Source of the DNA: Bettongia penicillata ogilbyi
Taxonomy: Eukaryota; Chordata; Mammalia; Diprotodontia; Potoroidae
DNA length: 64,000 bases
NCBI GenBank assembly: GCA_023548195.1
Contig: JAJHZJ010000221.1
Location: 1,904,001-1,968,000, forward strand
Reading direction: 5' to 3'
The notes beneath the pieces were generated by a model. The model was not told the origin of the DNA, made no database searches, and worked only from the letters and a program-made list of their open reading frames with translations. Below, one piece after another: positions 35,851-47,700 of this stretch. How positions within the stretch are numbered: position 1 is the first letter of the stretch; every line of letters starts with the position of its first letter. Made by a program: the position numbers and the translations under genes.

Positions 35851-36929
35851 CTTACATTGGGAGGAGAGATAGGGTTCAAGTGACTCACAAAAATCTGTTC
35901 CAACTCTAAGATTCCATAATTCTTCAGACTCTTTGACCCAGATTATTTTCTTATGCTAGAATTCCTCTGTTCACACCAGGATTGTCTGTTCATTTGCTTT
36001 CTTATACTTTTTGCCACTTACTTTCACTAAGTTATCTACTAGCAATGCATATGCTTGACACTCAGCTGCAAAATGCCTGTGGTGGTCAATTGCCTGAGAA
36101 AAGTAATTGCAGAATTTTGAAGTGATTAGTGATGTTATTGACGAACTAGTCCAATTTGTGCCTGAAAATCTCTTTAATACAATACAGCACATTTGACAAG
36201 TGGTCAGTACACTGGACATACAGATAGAAAAGTAAGACAGTCCTTGTTCTCGTGGAGCTCTTATTCTAATGAAGGAAACAATATTTAACTAGCCGCTAGT
36301 CAGATGGAAATGTCCCATGGTCATTAGAGTGTAATGGCAAAGCAAATAGTAATGCTTGTTGTGTAATGTCTTTTTCACTGTTAAAATCACATACATTTCT
36401 GATGCTGAACCATTGGATAGTGCTAAGGACTTTGGTGAAAAGAACTTTGTTTTCTGGGTCTTTGGTAGCACCTCCAGGAGCAGTTACCATGCTGCATCTC
36501 CATAAGGGTTGTTTCCCGGGATGATGGCTCAGGGTGTTGGGTTGGAAGCATTCCCAAGATTCTTGGGTTCAGGGTGTTGGGCTGTCTCTGTCAGATCTGA
36601 AGAAAGATGGTGGTCAAGGTGATTTGAGCCAGCCCCTTCTGCTATGATAGAATTCTTTTGTGCCAAATTAGTTGGTCATTAAAAATTTACTAAGGGTGTG
36701 CTTTGCATAAGATACCAGATGCAAAAAGTAAAATTTTATAAAATTACAAACTTGACAGACTTTACTGGTATGTTTGTATATGCACGTGCATACGTAGGCC
36801 TGATAGTATCAGCATTGCCCTTTTGGTGGGGCAGAATTGTCTTTTCAGGACACAATTGTGATCTTATTGGGAAAGTAGGGCATAAAAAACTGAAAAATAA
36901 GTATGAGTAAATTACAAAAGCAGTTATGA
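35851..36929. other. Intron 1 sequence, partly L2-derived
   Basis: 36190-36300 resembles an antisense L2 3' end (ctcgtggagctcttattcta). A duplicated cagggtgttggg occurs near 36529 and 36571. Nothing else is assignable. Confidence 0.4.
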
Positions 36930-37260
36930 GGAATTTATAAGTGCCATGCATTTCAAGAAGTTTGAGGTCATTGTTCCCAGACTTAATGGATCTGGAAAAA
37001 TACCAGGAAAGACTCAGGTCTTGAACTAGGCTTTGAAGGATATATAAGAATCCAAACAAAATATTGGCTAGATGAAAAGAAGGGAAAATTACATAAGCAA
37101 AGGTACCAAGGGGAGGAAAACACCAGGAGTCCTTGACAACAGTGAGTTTAGCCCAGGTAGACCAAGAAAAAGAAGGTCTTACAAAAGAGCATTTGATTAA
37201 CAGGATTGGGAAGATAAATTGGAGCCTTTTCGCAGAGAGGTTTGTACTGACTAAAGAGTT
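36930..37260 (-). mobile_element. Degenerate L2 (antisense)
   Basis: Purine-rich; tgaactaggctttgaaggat and the following block resemble antisense L2. Confidence 0.4.
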
Positions 37261-37492
37261 TGGCCTCTATACAAAAGGATTGTTTCAGTGCTTGACAAAC
37301 TGGTTAACTCTCAGTGTGGTTATCCAATAATATATTTGAAAAACAGTACTGCTCTTTTTCTGTAGATCTTCTTGTTTTGTATCCAATTAAAAGTTTGCCA
37401 GTAATGTTATTTTTATCGTTACTAGTTACCCTCTATTTTTTTTTTCCAATTTTACAAGCCATTTTGTGTTTGTTTTTTTTTTTGTCTTGCAG

Positions 37493-37636
37493 TGTTTGGG
37501 AGATGGGAAGTAATGATAGCTGGCACCTAAGCTAAAGTACTTGTGTAGACAACACCATCCCAATATTTCAGGATGAATGGGGATATGCCTCATGTTCCCA
37601 TCACTACTCTTGCGGGGATTGCTAGTCTCACAGACC
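37493..37636 (+). CDS. NIPBL: NIPBL exon 2: 5'UTR and start codon
   Basis: A T-rich tract ending in cttgcag precedes the exon; the donor is gtaagt at 37637. The ATG is at 37573 with A at -3, and an in-frame TAG at 37546-37548 closes the frame upstream, so this is the natural start. It encodes residues 1-21 (MNGDMPHVPITTLAG...) and ends in phase 1. In the family this extreme N-terminus contacts MAU2. The first 80 nt are 5'UTR. A second in-frame ATG lies at codon 5. Confidence 0.97.
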
Positions 37637-40600
37637 GTAAGTAGATTGTACTTCATTTTAATCACAGAATGTTAGCTCTGTAAAGAACCTTTTAATATCA
37701 CCTAATCCTTTCCCATCCTTTTAGAAAGAACAACTTGAGATCCACAAGTGAAGAAAAATAAAATTTGCCAAACTGATGCACAAGTCTTAAGAACATGCGG
37801 TTAGATCCCTAAATCCCCATATGGTGTGAAAACAAAAGAATATCTCAGTCTTGGAATTAATTAATAAAGAGCCACAATAATTACTATGACTTTTGTAGAC
37901 AAGGAATTCCATGCTGAATAAGTTCTTAACAAAATACATAATGTGCTTTAAGTATTTTCAAAACACCAGAAAAAAACTATCATTAGCTTTGGTACCAGTA
38001 GCAGAAGCAATCTGATTATATTAGTGTCACTTTGTTGGTTGTTGTCCTTCATCTTTGAAGAGGACCAATATGACATCAACATTGTAAAGTGAAATTTCAA
38101 TATGTCTGACTGTGGCTGATCAGACCAATATGAGCTTGGAATGCTGTACCACAGGTTGGGCACAGATAGTCCGTCTGAATATTTGGGATGGATATTCCCA
38201 AATTTCCTGCGTTTACTTTGTGCTGTCTCAATTCTGCTTTGCTCAGGAATACAGCACCCTTTCTGATGTGGGCACACATGCTGAGCGGTCCTGTGCCAGT
38301 GTTGCCCATGTTGCACAGTCAAATCCAGAGTTCTTGAGAGTGTCCTTGTATCACTTCTTCTGGCCACCATGTGATCACCTGCCCCATGCGAGTTCTTCAT
38401 AAAATAGTCTTTTTGGCAAGCGTACAACCCAGGCCGTAGGGTCATTTCTCACTGGAAGCAGCAGTGTTGCTTTGTACATGAGTAACAAAAACATTTGTTT
38501 AGGGTACTGCCGCTTTCACTGGTGAACATTTTAGTTACTGCAAGCAGCAGGGGGCAGAATTGTGTACAGAAAATTGATGAATTCACTTGTGTAGTCACAT
38601 GGTCTGTGATTTGCTATTCTGAATTCTAGATAGAGAACTACTCCATAGATAAGTATACTGAAAGGACTTTTTTGAAGGTAGAATAATGTACCTTGCATAT
38701 ATAATGTGGCAAAATAAATCCATCTTTTTATTTAAAAGGCAAATCTTATATGTAAACTATAAAAAAATAAACTAGAATAACAAGAACTAGAATGAACAGG
38801 AACTATCTGAAGATTCCAGGGTGGAAGTAAGGAAGCAATCCAAAAGAAAATTTAAAAATGAGAGGTGGAAAAGCTAAAAATGGGAGAAAATGAAGGCTTA
38901 GTTGAACTTATAATTAAACTTATAATTAAAATCAAGAACCAATAAAAATTGATGATTTTTAGCAGTTTTTTCTAACAAATCAACAAAATTACAATAAAAA
39001 ATATCAAAGCAAATGTTAAAGAAATTAGGAAATCCTCAAGGATATTACACAAAGCCACATGCATTAGCACATCAGAAAGCTTAAGACAGGTTAATATTTT
39101 AAAAAATGCAAATGAACAAAACTGATAATACAAAAATTTATTACTTAAATAGTAAAAGTCTCAGAGGACAGAAATAAAACAAGTTAACCTACTTCCCCAC
39201 CTTACCACCCCAAAAGTAAACCTCTCCCATGTCATCCATATGAGTTCAAGGGAAGATTTTTTTAAATCTTCCAAGAAAAGAAATTCTTTTAACATATAGA
39301 TTAGTTAAAAAATAGAGAAAGATGGAATACTGCCCAATTAGGCAAACACTAAAAAATATTGAATAACTTTTTTTTTAAGACTAGATCAGTGATTTTATCA
39401 TTAGAAGAAGGTTCCAGTGAGGAACTTCCTCTGTCAAGCTAAATTGGCACCTCCTCTGCAACTTATAGCATAAGAGAGTTGCCTGGGGTTTTAAGAGGTT
39501 GTGGCTTGCCCTGGATGCAGAGCCAGTATTTGTAAGGCGCAGGGCTTGACTCCTCGACCAGCTCTCTATCCACAGTGCTTCTCTTCCCTAATAAATATAG
39601 ATGTAAGAATGCTACATTAGTTTACTAAATATAAATGTAAAAATACTGCATTAATTTACAAAATATAGCAATACATTTAAAAAATAAAAATAGTCAGAAG
39701 GCCCAAGATTGAATATAATCTTTGTTACTGCCTGTGGTTTAGTCACTTAACCTTGTCTAGGCACCTTTTCACATACATGTAATATGAAGAGGCTAGAGTA
39801 AATGATTTGCAATTTGGATTCCTGTGACCTATCTTTATTCTGATTAACATTTTTATATAATAAGATTAAATTTATTCTCTTTGGTTTCAGAAAGTAGTTC
39901 TAGGATTGTTGAGTTAAAAGTAAATAAAATAATTGTATTTCAGTTCAGGAGAAGAAAAAAAAATTGACCATTAGAGGAGTCTAGAAGTGGGAACAGCTAC
40001 TTTGGCTTCATTGGAGTTGGGACAGGAGATGGTAGTGAATTCTGTGTCTCTCTCCTCAAGTCATCCATTGGAGGAAATGCAGATTGATCACTGGTCAGGG
40101 ATAGTAGGAAGATGATAGGTAATTCAGGTGGAGGTTGGAATAAATGACCAATAAAAACCCTTACAACTTTTAAGATACTGTGTTAATGCACAGAGTGAGC
40201 ACTCAAATTGTTTTGGCACAGAGGGATATGGGTTTAGGACAACCTATAATTTCATTAGTATAGAGAACTCCCAGTAAGTAAACTTCCTCTTCTAAGTCAG
40301 GTCATCATCTCATCTGCACCTATTGTCTTCCATATGGCACTGAGAGGTTAAATGACTTGCCTAAGGTGACATACCTAATTAATGTATGTGAGAGGTAGGA
40401 TTCAAAAATCTAACATAACAGATCTAAAGCTGATGCTCCCTATTCAAAAATGTGCAACATTGTTATTCAAACCCTTCATCTATCTGGTCCCAACTTTTCC
40501 AGCTATATTTTCCCTTTTACACATGCTCTCCTCTAGACAAACTGATCACTGAGGGCTGAAACCCATGTCAAATCAACATTTCAAGTCAATTTTTATTAGC

Positions 40601-43600
40601 TTGTGTGCTCCTTGAACAGGTTCTGTGTGTATGGGTTTGTTTTTTTTTTTGTTTGGTTTAGGGAAATGGACTTTGCTTTGTTTACCCAGAGATTAGCACA
40701 GTACTTGATAAATGCTAGTTGACTGACTGACTGAACAAGCATTTATTAAAGAAAGGCAAAAACCATACCTTCCTTCAAGGAGTTCACAGTCTAAGTGGAG
40801 AGACAACATGTAAACAAGATACGTACAGGATAAAGTAGAGGTAATCATTGAGGAAAGGCACTGACGTTAAGGGAGACTGGTAGAATTTCACTTGAGATAG
40901 GAAGCCAGGAGCTAGAGATGAGGAAGGAGAGAAGGAGAATGTACAGGTATGTAGGCTAGCTAGTGAAAATGCATCCAAATTTGTGACCGTTCATATCCTG
41001 TCTATACTTTTACATAAGGGAGCCCAGTGTCTGTAATTCATGTTCTCCTTACCGGCTAAGAAAATCCCTAAATTCCTTAGACATTTCCTGGTTCTTCAGT
41101 GATGTTTTCTTTCTTTTGAAATTATTTTATATCTTATTTATATGCTTTGTCTTTACTTGTGTATAGTTTGTTTCTCTCTCCAACTGCCATACGTCTTAAG
41201 TTCCTTGAAGCCAGAGACAGTTTGATTTTATTTTGATCTTTATATCTCCAGAACCTAGCATTTGTGTGTAGTAGGTCACTGAAGGTCATCGATATAAAGT
41301 CAAAAGGACTTTAAAAGAACATCCAGTCCAATCTCCCTGTTTTAATAGACATTTACTTGAATTTTGGTTTTTGTTTTGTTTGTGGAATTGAATTGAATTA
41401 ATCATTCCAAAGCAGGATTTATTCCAGATTTGCAAGGCTTTTTAAACATTAGAGCAACTATCATATGCAGCATTCATCTTTACTGGTCTTTTAATTCATG
41501 TAGGGAACTCCCAGTATTGCTGATCAGCAAATATTCTGCAACTTTATTGTCTTTCAAGAGTTTTCTGAGGCACGAAGAACACATAGATTGCTAGTCAGGT
41601 CAGCTGCCTTTCCACTATACCCCTCTGAATTGTCAACCAGAAAAAATGAAATATATATGATAATACAGTAAAGGTAGGATAGGCCTTTAATAAGGTATAT
41701 GTTATTCCTTATAACACATTAAAATAATCGGAAAGGGGATGTATATTTTTCTTAAACAAAATTAAAACTATCTACCTGAAGTCAAAAGTCGACATTATAT
41801 ATAATGTGGAAACAGAAGTATTCCTACCATTAAAAAAAAAAACAAAACTATAAATCTAGGTTGGTAAGTACTTTGTTCTACATTTTTTGCTTTTGTCAAC
41901 CTGTAACTCAATTTTATTTTCAGTTCAGAATTCTTCCCTCCCTCCCACCTCCCCTTTTTGAGAAGTCAAGAAAAACAAAACCTCTTACAAATGTATATCC
42001 TCTTTCATAACAGATTTCAACATTGACCATCACTAACCCCCTCTCCTCACCCCCCCAAAAAAAAGAATGAAGGAGAGGAAAATATGCTTCATTCTTCACT
42101 CAGAGGCCACCAGCTCTCAGTCAGGAAATGGATAGCCTGTTTCATCTTTGAGGTCTTTGGAAGTATAGTTGTGCGTTGTGTTGATCAGTCACTAAGTCTT
42201 TCACAATTGATTTTCTTTGCAATATGATTGTTACTGTGTAAATTATTATCCTGACTCTGCTCACTTCACTTTGCAATACTTCATACAAGCCTCCCCAGTG
42301 CCCTTCATCATTTCTTACATCTCAGGAGTATTCCATAGCTGTCATAGACCATAATTTTTTCAGCCATTCCCCAGTTAATGGACAGTTTACAGTTCTTTGC
42401 CACCACAGAAAGAGCTGCTATAAATAGTTTTGTATATATGGATCCTCTTCCTCTTTTTCTGATCTCTTTGGGGTACAGAGATATAGTAGCACTTTTACCA
42501 CTTATTTTTAACACATAATTTTGGTACAGTTAGCAAGTGCAACAAGAAAAGAAAAAGACAAAAGAAGTAACACTGAAATTGAAAAGTCAAAATATTTTTT
42601 GCAAGTAGCATAGGTTAAACCTAGAAAATCCATTTACCTAATCAAAATTTAATTGAGGCATTAAATAAGTTCATCATAGTTGTAGTGCACAAAGTTCTCA
42701 TGCAAATCATTAGCCTTCTTAAATAGGAGCAGTAGAGATCAAGAAAATATTACAAAAAGAAACCCCAATTTACATTAAGAACAAAACTGAAATAGTTGGG
42801 GATTAATTTCTATATATTCTTGAGAAACGAGCAGTTGGTAGAATTACATTGGCAAAGTTCTGAACTGATGTAATAATGTGAGGAATACACACACACACAC
42901 ACACACATACATACATACACACACATATACATAAGGTTTAAGTTGTGGTATATTTATATATTGAAGTATCATAATGCAATTAAGATTGATACTTACAAAA
43001 GGATCTAAGTAAGACTGTAAGGACCTTTATAAAATAATACAAAGTAGAAGAAAAAGTGGAGCCAGAGAAATAGGACATACATACTCTAAGACTATATAAA
43101 GCTAAAAGCAAACAGAAATGAATGTACAAAGGGGTGAGGAATGAGGTGGGATTGGGGGAAAGATGTTGGAGACTCAGATTAACTGAAAAGTTATTGTGTA
43201 ATTTTTATGTGTTGAATTTCATTTATTTAAATGCACCTACTTACAAAACAGGTTTGATTGGCTTTATTGATGATTTATATTAAAGTTATCAGTTTATCAA
43301 ATACTCAAATTGCTGTATGATCTTATTAGTGGGAGTGTTCCCTCCAATTATACATGTCCCAGTCCATCCACATATGACTCTTGTTCATGTTCTTCCTCAG
43401 TTTAGACACAACTCCACCCTGTATACTAGGGGCCTTCCTTGATTTTTTTCTGACAGTACAGGTATATCAATGGAGCATTTTGTCTCTCACTTTTGCCACA
43501 TGACCAGCCTCAGGTCTTTGATGGCATCTTGTACCTTGCTTCTCTTCAATAATTCTTTCTTAGTGTTTTACAGCTTACCCTCTTCTCCCAATCTCCCATC

Positions 43601-44727
43601 TATCTCCCATATCCTTGGGCAGTTCTCGTTTAAAATCTTTGGAGACTACAGTGTAATCTTTTTTCTTTTTTTCAAAACAAATTGTCAAGTTCCCTTAAGA
43701 AAAAAAAAATGTGTGTAGTGTTTTTTATGTTGGATACATTTCTGATATTTTATTTTTATCCCAAATAGTCTTGAATCAGTTGCCTCTTCCATCTCCTTTA
43801 CCTGCTACAACTACAAAGAGCCTTCTGTTTAATGGACGAATAGCAGAAGAGGTAAACTGCCTTTTGGCCTGTAGGGATGAAAATTTGGTTTCACAGCTTG
43901 TTCACACCCTCAACCAGGTGTCAACAGATCACATGTAAGTACTTTCTACCTTTATACCTAAAAGTAAATAACGTTCAGGTTTTTTTCTTACTAATGTAAT
44001 TTATGTTGACCTGGTTTTTATCTTTCTTTGACTTTCATCCTTAAAATACAGTCATTGTTGGGGGAGGGGGAGTGTTTTATGTAAGTAGCAAAGTTGATGA
44101 CCATAATGTAATAGAAAGAGAACGAAGTTTAATTAGGTACACTTATTTTGATAGACACATCGATGCCATTTCATTTTTATAGTTCAACTTGGATCAGTCT
44201 TTACTCCTCTAACTATCCAGAGTTCTTCACGAGTATTACTTTCTCTTCTATAGAGATGCTGAAGGTACTTAGAATACTAATGTAATGTTTAGGATATATT
44301 ATTAGCCTTGAAGAGGTAGGAGTAAGGAAACAGACCCAGAAAATAACTTTCCAAAGTTCAAGTCAGTAAGTTCTTATTAAGGGTTTTCTGTGGAGTAGGC
44401 CCCTTACTAAGCTGTGTAAATACACGTGTGCCCAAAGAAAAGTCAGTCCCTTCCCTCAAGGAGGCTGTTTCCATGTTTAAAATTAGATGGGTGAAATATC
44501 AGAAGAAACTCAGCAAACTAGTTCCATGAACAGTTTACCCAAAATGAGGCAATCTCAAACATTTAGGATATTAATTTAAAGTTTTACAGCTCTTAGAGAT
44601 CATTTACCTCACCTCTTCATCATACAGATAAGGAAACAGAGTCCTTGGGAGATAGGTGATTGTGTGATAAAATCACACAGGAATTGAACCCAAATCCATG
44701 TAGTGGTTTCTCTCTGTCTTACACACA

Positions 44728-44793
<66 letters not shown>

Positions 44794-47700
44794 CACACAC
44801 GCACGCACGCACGCCATTGTCATGCATAGGACTCCGAACGAGACTGCTTTTTAAAAAGTGATACTATTTAAAAATATGTTAATTGCAATGTAATTCACTT
44901 CGAGGCCCTTTTATATTCTTAGTGATTGATACAAACCAAATTATTATGTTCTGCTTTTAGATACAAATCATTCCTGAAGAAAACATATTAAGGTGGATCA
45001 TTCTAAGGCTAAATATTGTCTATGTGACTACTATTTTCATGGATCTTAGAACTATTAAATGTGTTGAGACAGTGAAGCTATTCTACCGATTCTGCTGAAA
45101 TAGTTCATTTCTATAACCATCTAAACCAGTCTTTCTGTCTCCCCTCTGTTTCCTCTCCATTCCACAAGTAAATGTCAGACTTGTCTCTTTTGCCTACTAA
45201 ATAAAATCTGTTTTGTTATTCTAGTGCCTTCTTTTTATCCTAGCCTTTAGAGCCCTTCGCAATCTGACTTCAGCCCACCTGTCCAGCTTTGTTTAACACA
45301 ACTCCCTTCATTTGTTCTATGTTCTGTTTTTGGTTCTTTGCTGTTACTCATAGACTGTGCTGTGCCGTAACACTACTTCAAGGCCTAATTTAGGGTGCTG
45401 CTTCTTCCTTGAAGTCTTTTCAGATCCCCTCAGTTAAAAGTGATCTTCAGATTTCTTAGTGTTTTACAGCTTGCCTTCCTCTCCCATTCTCCCATCTACC
45501 TTTCATATCCTTGGGCAATTATCGATTTAAATTCTTGGGAGACTACAAATGTAATCATTTTTTCAAAACAAATTGTCAATTCCCTTAAGGAAAAAATATG
45601 TATTTTTTTTTTAATGTTGGATTATTCTCTCAGTCCTTCTTCAAATTTCTCATAATATTTTTGGACTTCTACTTTGTACTTCTAATGAGAACATCATCGA
45701 TTTAGAGCTGGGAGAGATATTAAGAAATAATCTAGTCTGATCCTCTTATTTTATGGTTCAGGAAACAGACCCAGAAAGTAACTTTCCAAAGTTCAAGTCA
45801 ATAAGTACTTATTAAGGACTTTCTATGGAATAGGCCCCTTACTAAGCTCTGTAAATACACATATGTGCACAAAGAAAGTCAGTCCCTTCCCTCAAGAAGC
45901 TTAATGGTAGAGGGCAACTCAGAAAAGGAATCTGAAAAGCAGGGGGTGTCAGCAAGAGGTACTTCGACCATGGTAGGTAATACCTAAAAGGTCAGGACAG
46001 GATACCAGAGAGGAGTGAGTATATGACTGGGCTGTCCGAGGCAGTTGATTTAAAATGGAGGATCTGTTAGGAAGGGGCCGTGATGTGCTCTTGACTTCAC
46101 ACGTTGAGAAGATTGCTGTGGCAGGGTGAAAAAAAGCCAGGTGTCAGCATGGAGCCCAGAAAGGAGGAAGTTCACACAGGGAGAACACCGCCTGTGACTG
46201 AATCCAGTCTTCTTTCTACTGCATCCATGCTGTCTTGAATTCTAATCATTTAGGCTCTTGTTTCACTTTTCCTTCTCTTCTCTCCACCCCCCCACCCCCA
46301 CCCCTGCCAAAGTCTTCCACCCTCTTGAGGATGAAGGTTTTCTTTGTAACTAGCATAGTCCCTTGCACATGGCAACTGTTTAACAATTGTCTGTTGGCTG
46401 GAATTTAGTTGAATTTTGCTACCTTTAACATATGTTTTCATGTGTTCAACTGAAATCAGAACTTACGTGAAAGACAGATTTCCACTTTATTGTGAGGCAA
46501 TTTAATTTACTATCCCTAGGAGCTCATAATGTATCTAAGAGCAGTGACTCCCTAAATAAGTCTGTATCAGGCAGCACCAACTGAATAGAACATTGAAATT
46601 AAAAACAAGGAAAAGGGAAAAGTAGCCGAATGGAATTATGAAGATAATTTAGTTCTTACTCTCAGATTTATCCATATATTGGGGACTGGACTTGATCATT
46701 TGATATCGGGATTCCCTCTGTTGATTTTGAGTTTGATCTCTGGGTACAGGACAGAGAAATTGGAGGGCTTCTGTGCTCTCCATTATTTTGTTGGAAATTA
46801 TTTCCAAAAGTCCCAGAGGCTATGATATAATAACATATATGTGCTACATTATAGTTAAAAAACATTTCCATGACCTTAGAACAACCCTTCAAGGTTGTTA
46901 ATGGTTTATTATTTCTATCCCTATTTTATAGATGGGGAAACTATAGCTTAAAGAGCTTCAGTGACTCCTACAGTGTCAACAAGGCTACCAAATAGTGGAG
47001 CCAGGACAATAAAGCCAGCTCTTCTGACTCCAAGTATGATGCTTTTTCCATTCCATCATGGTGCCGTCTAAGTGGTGTTAATGAATAGAACTCTGGTCTT
47101 GCAGTGAGGAAGACATGAGTTCAAATCCTACCTCAGGTCACTTACTAGCTTTGTGACCCTGAACAAATCACTTAGCCTCTTTCAGCCTCAGTTTCCTTAT
47201 CTGTAAAATGGCACCTCACAGGTTGATCAAATGAGATTTATACAAGGTACTTAGCTAATGAACATATTAGCTATCATCGATAATCACTCTCATTGAAACC
47301 TAAGGAGTAAAAAGTGCATTCCAGAGCCAGATAATTTTTGAATTGTTTCCTTTTCTATATCTTTTATTGGGGTTAATGACTAGGAGCTGACCTCATTTAT
47401 CTTCTACTTGATGTTTTTTAAAATGCAAAATTCTTTAAATAATTATAACTCCAAAGGAAGATATACTCCCTGGAATACATTTCATCCTTAGGAAATCATT
47501 TTGCATTCTTGATTATCTTTGCTCAGGGATCTCTGTTCTCAGAGTCCATACTTTATGAAACATCTATACGCTTCATATCTATTATTGTGAGTGCTCTTGG
47601 TTTTTGCATTTCATTCTCTTCCGAGCTTTATTGGCTAATATAGAGTAATGGAATTTTTATAACTTAGGACATTTCTTATATGCTTATTTGTCTTGTTTAT

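Noticed and set aside
38112..38402. 96-residue plus-strand ORF
   Set aside because: It overlaps the antisense LINE 3' end and has no recognisable domain.
37948..38445. 165-residue minus-strand ORF as a possible protein-coding gene
   Set aside because: The correct frame of the underlying LINE is a different one (with CPTCG...GLISH); this long ORF is a shadow.
45622..45759. Degenerate second copy of exon 3 between duplication blocks A and B
   Set aside because: No exon 3 codons could be matched by eye; only a ctctcag acceptor-like end is present.
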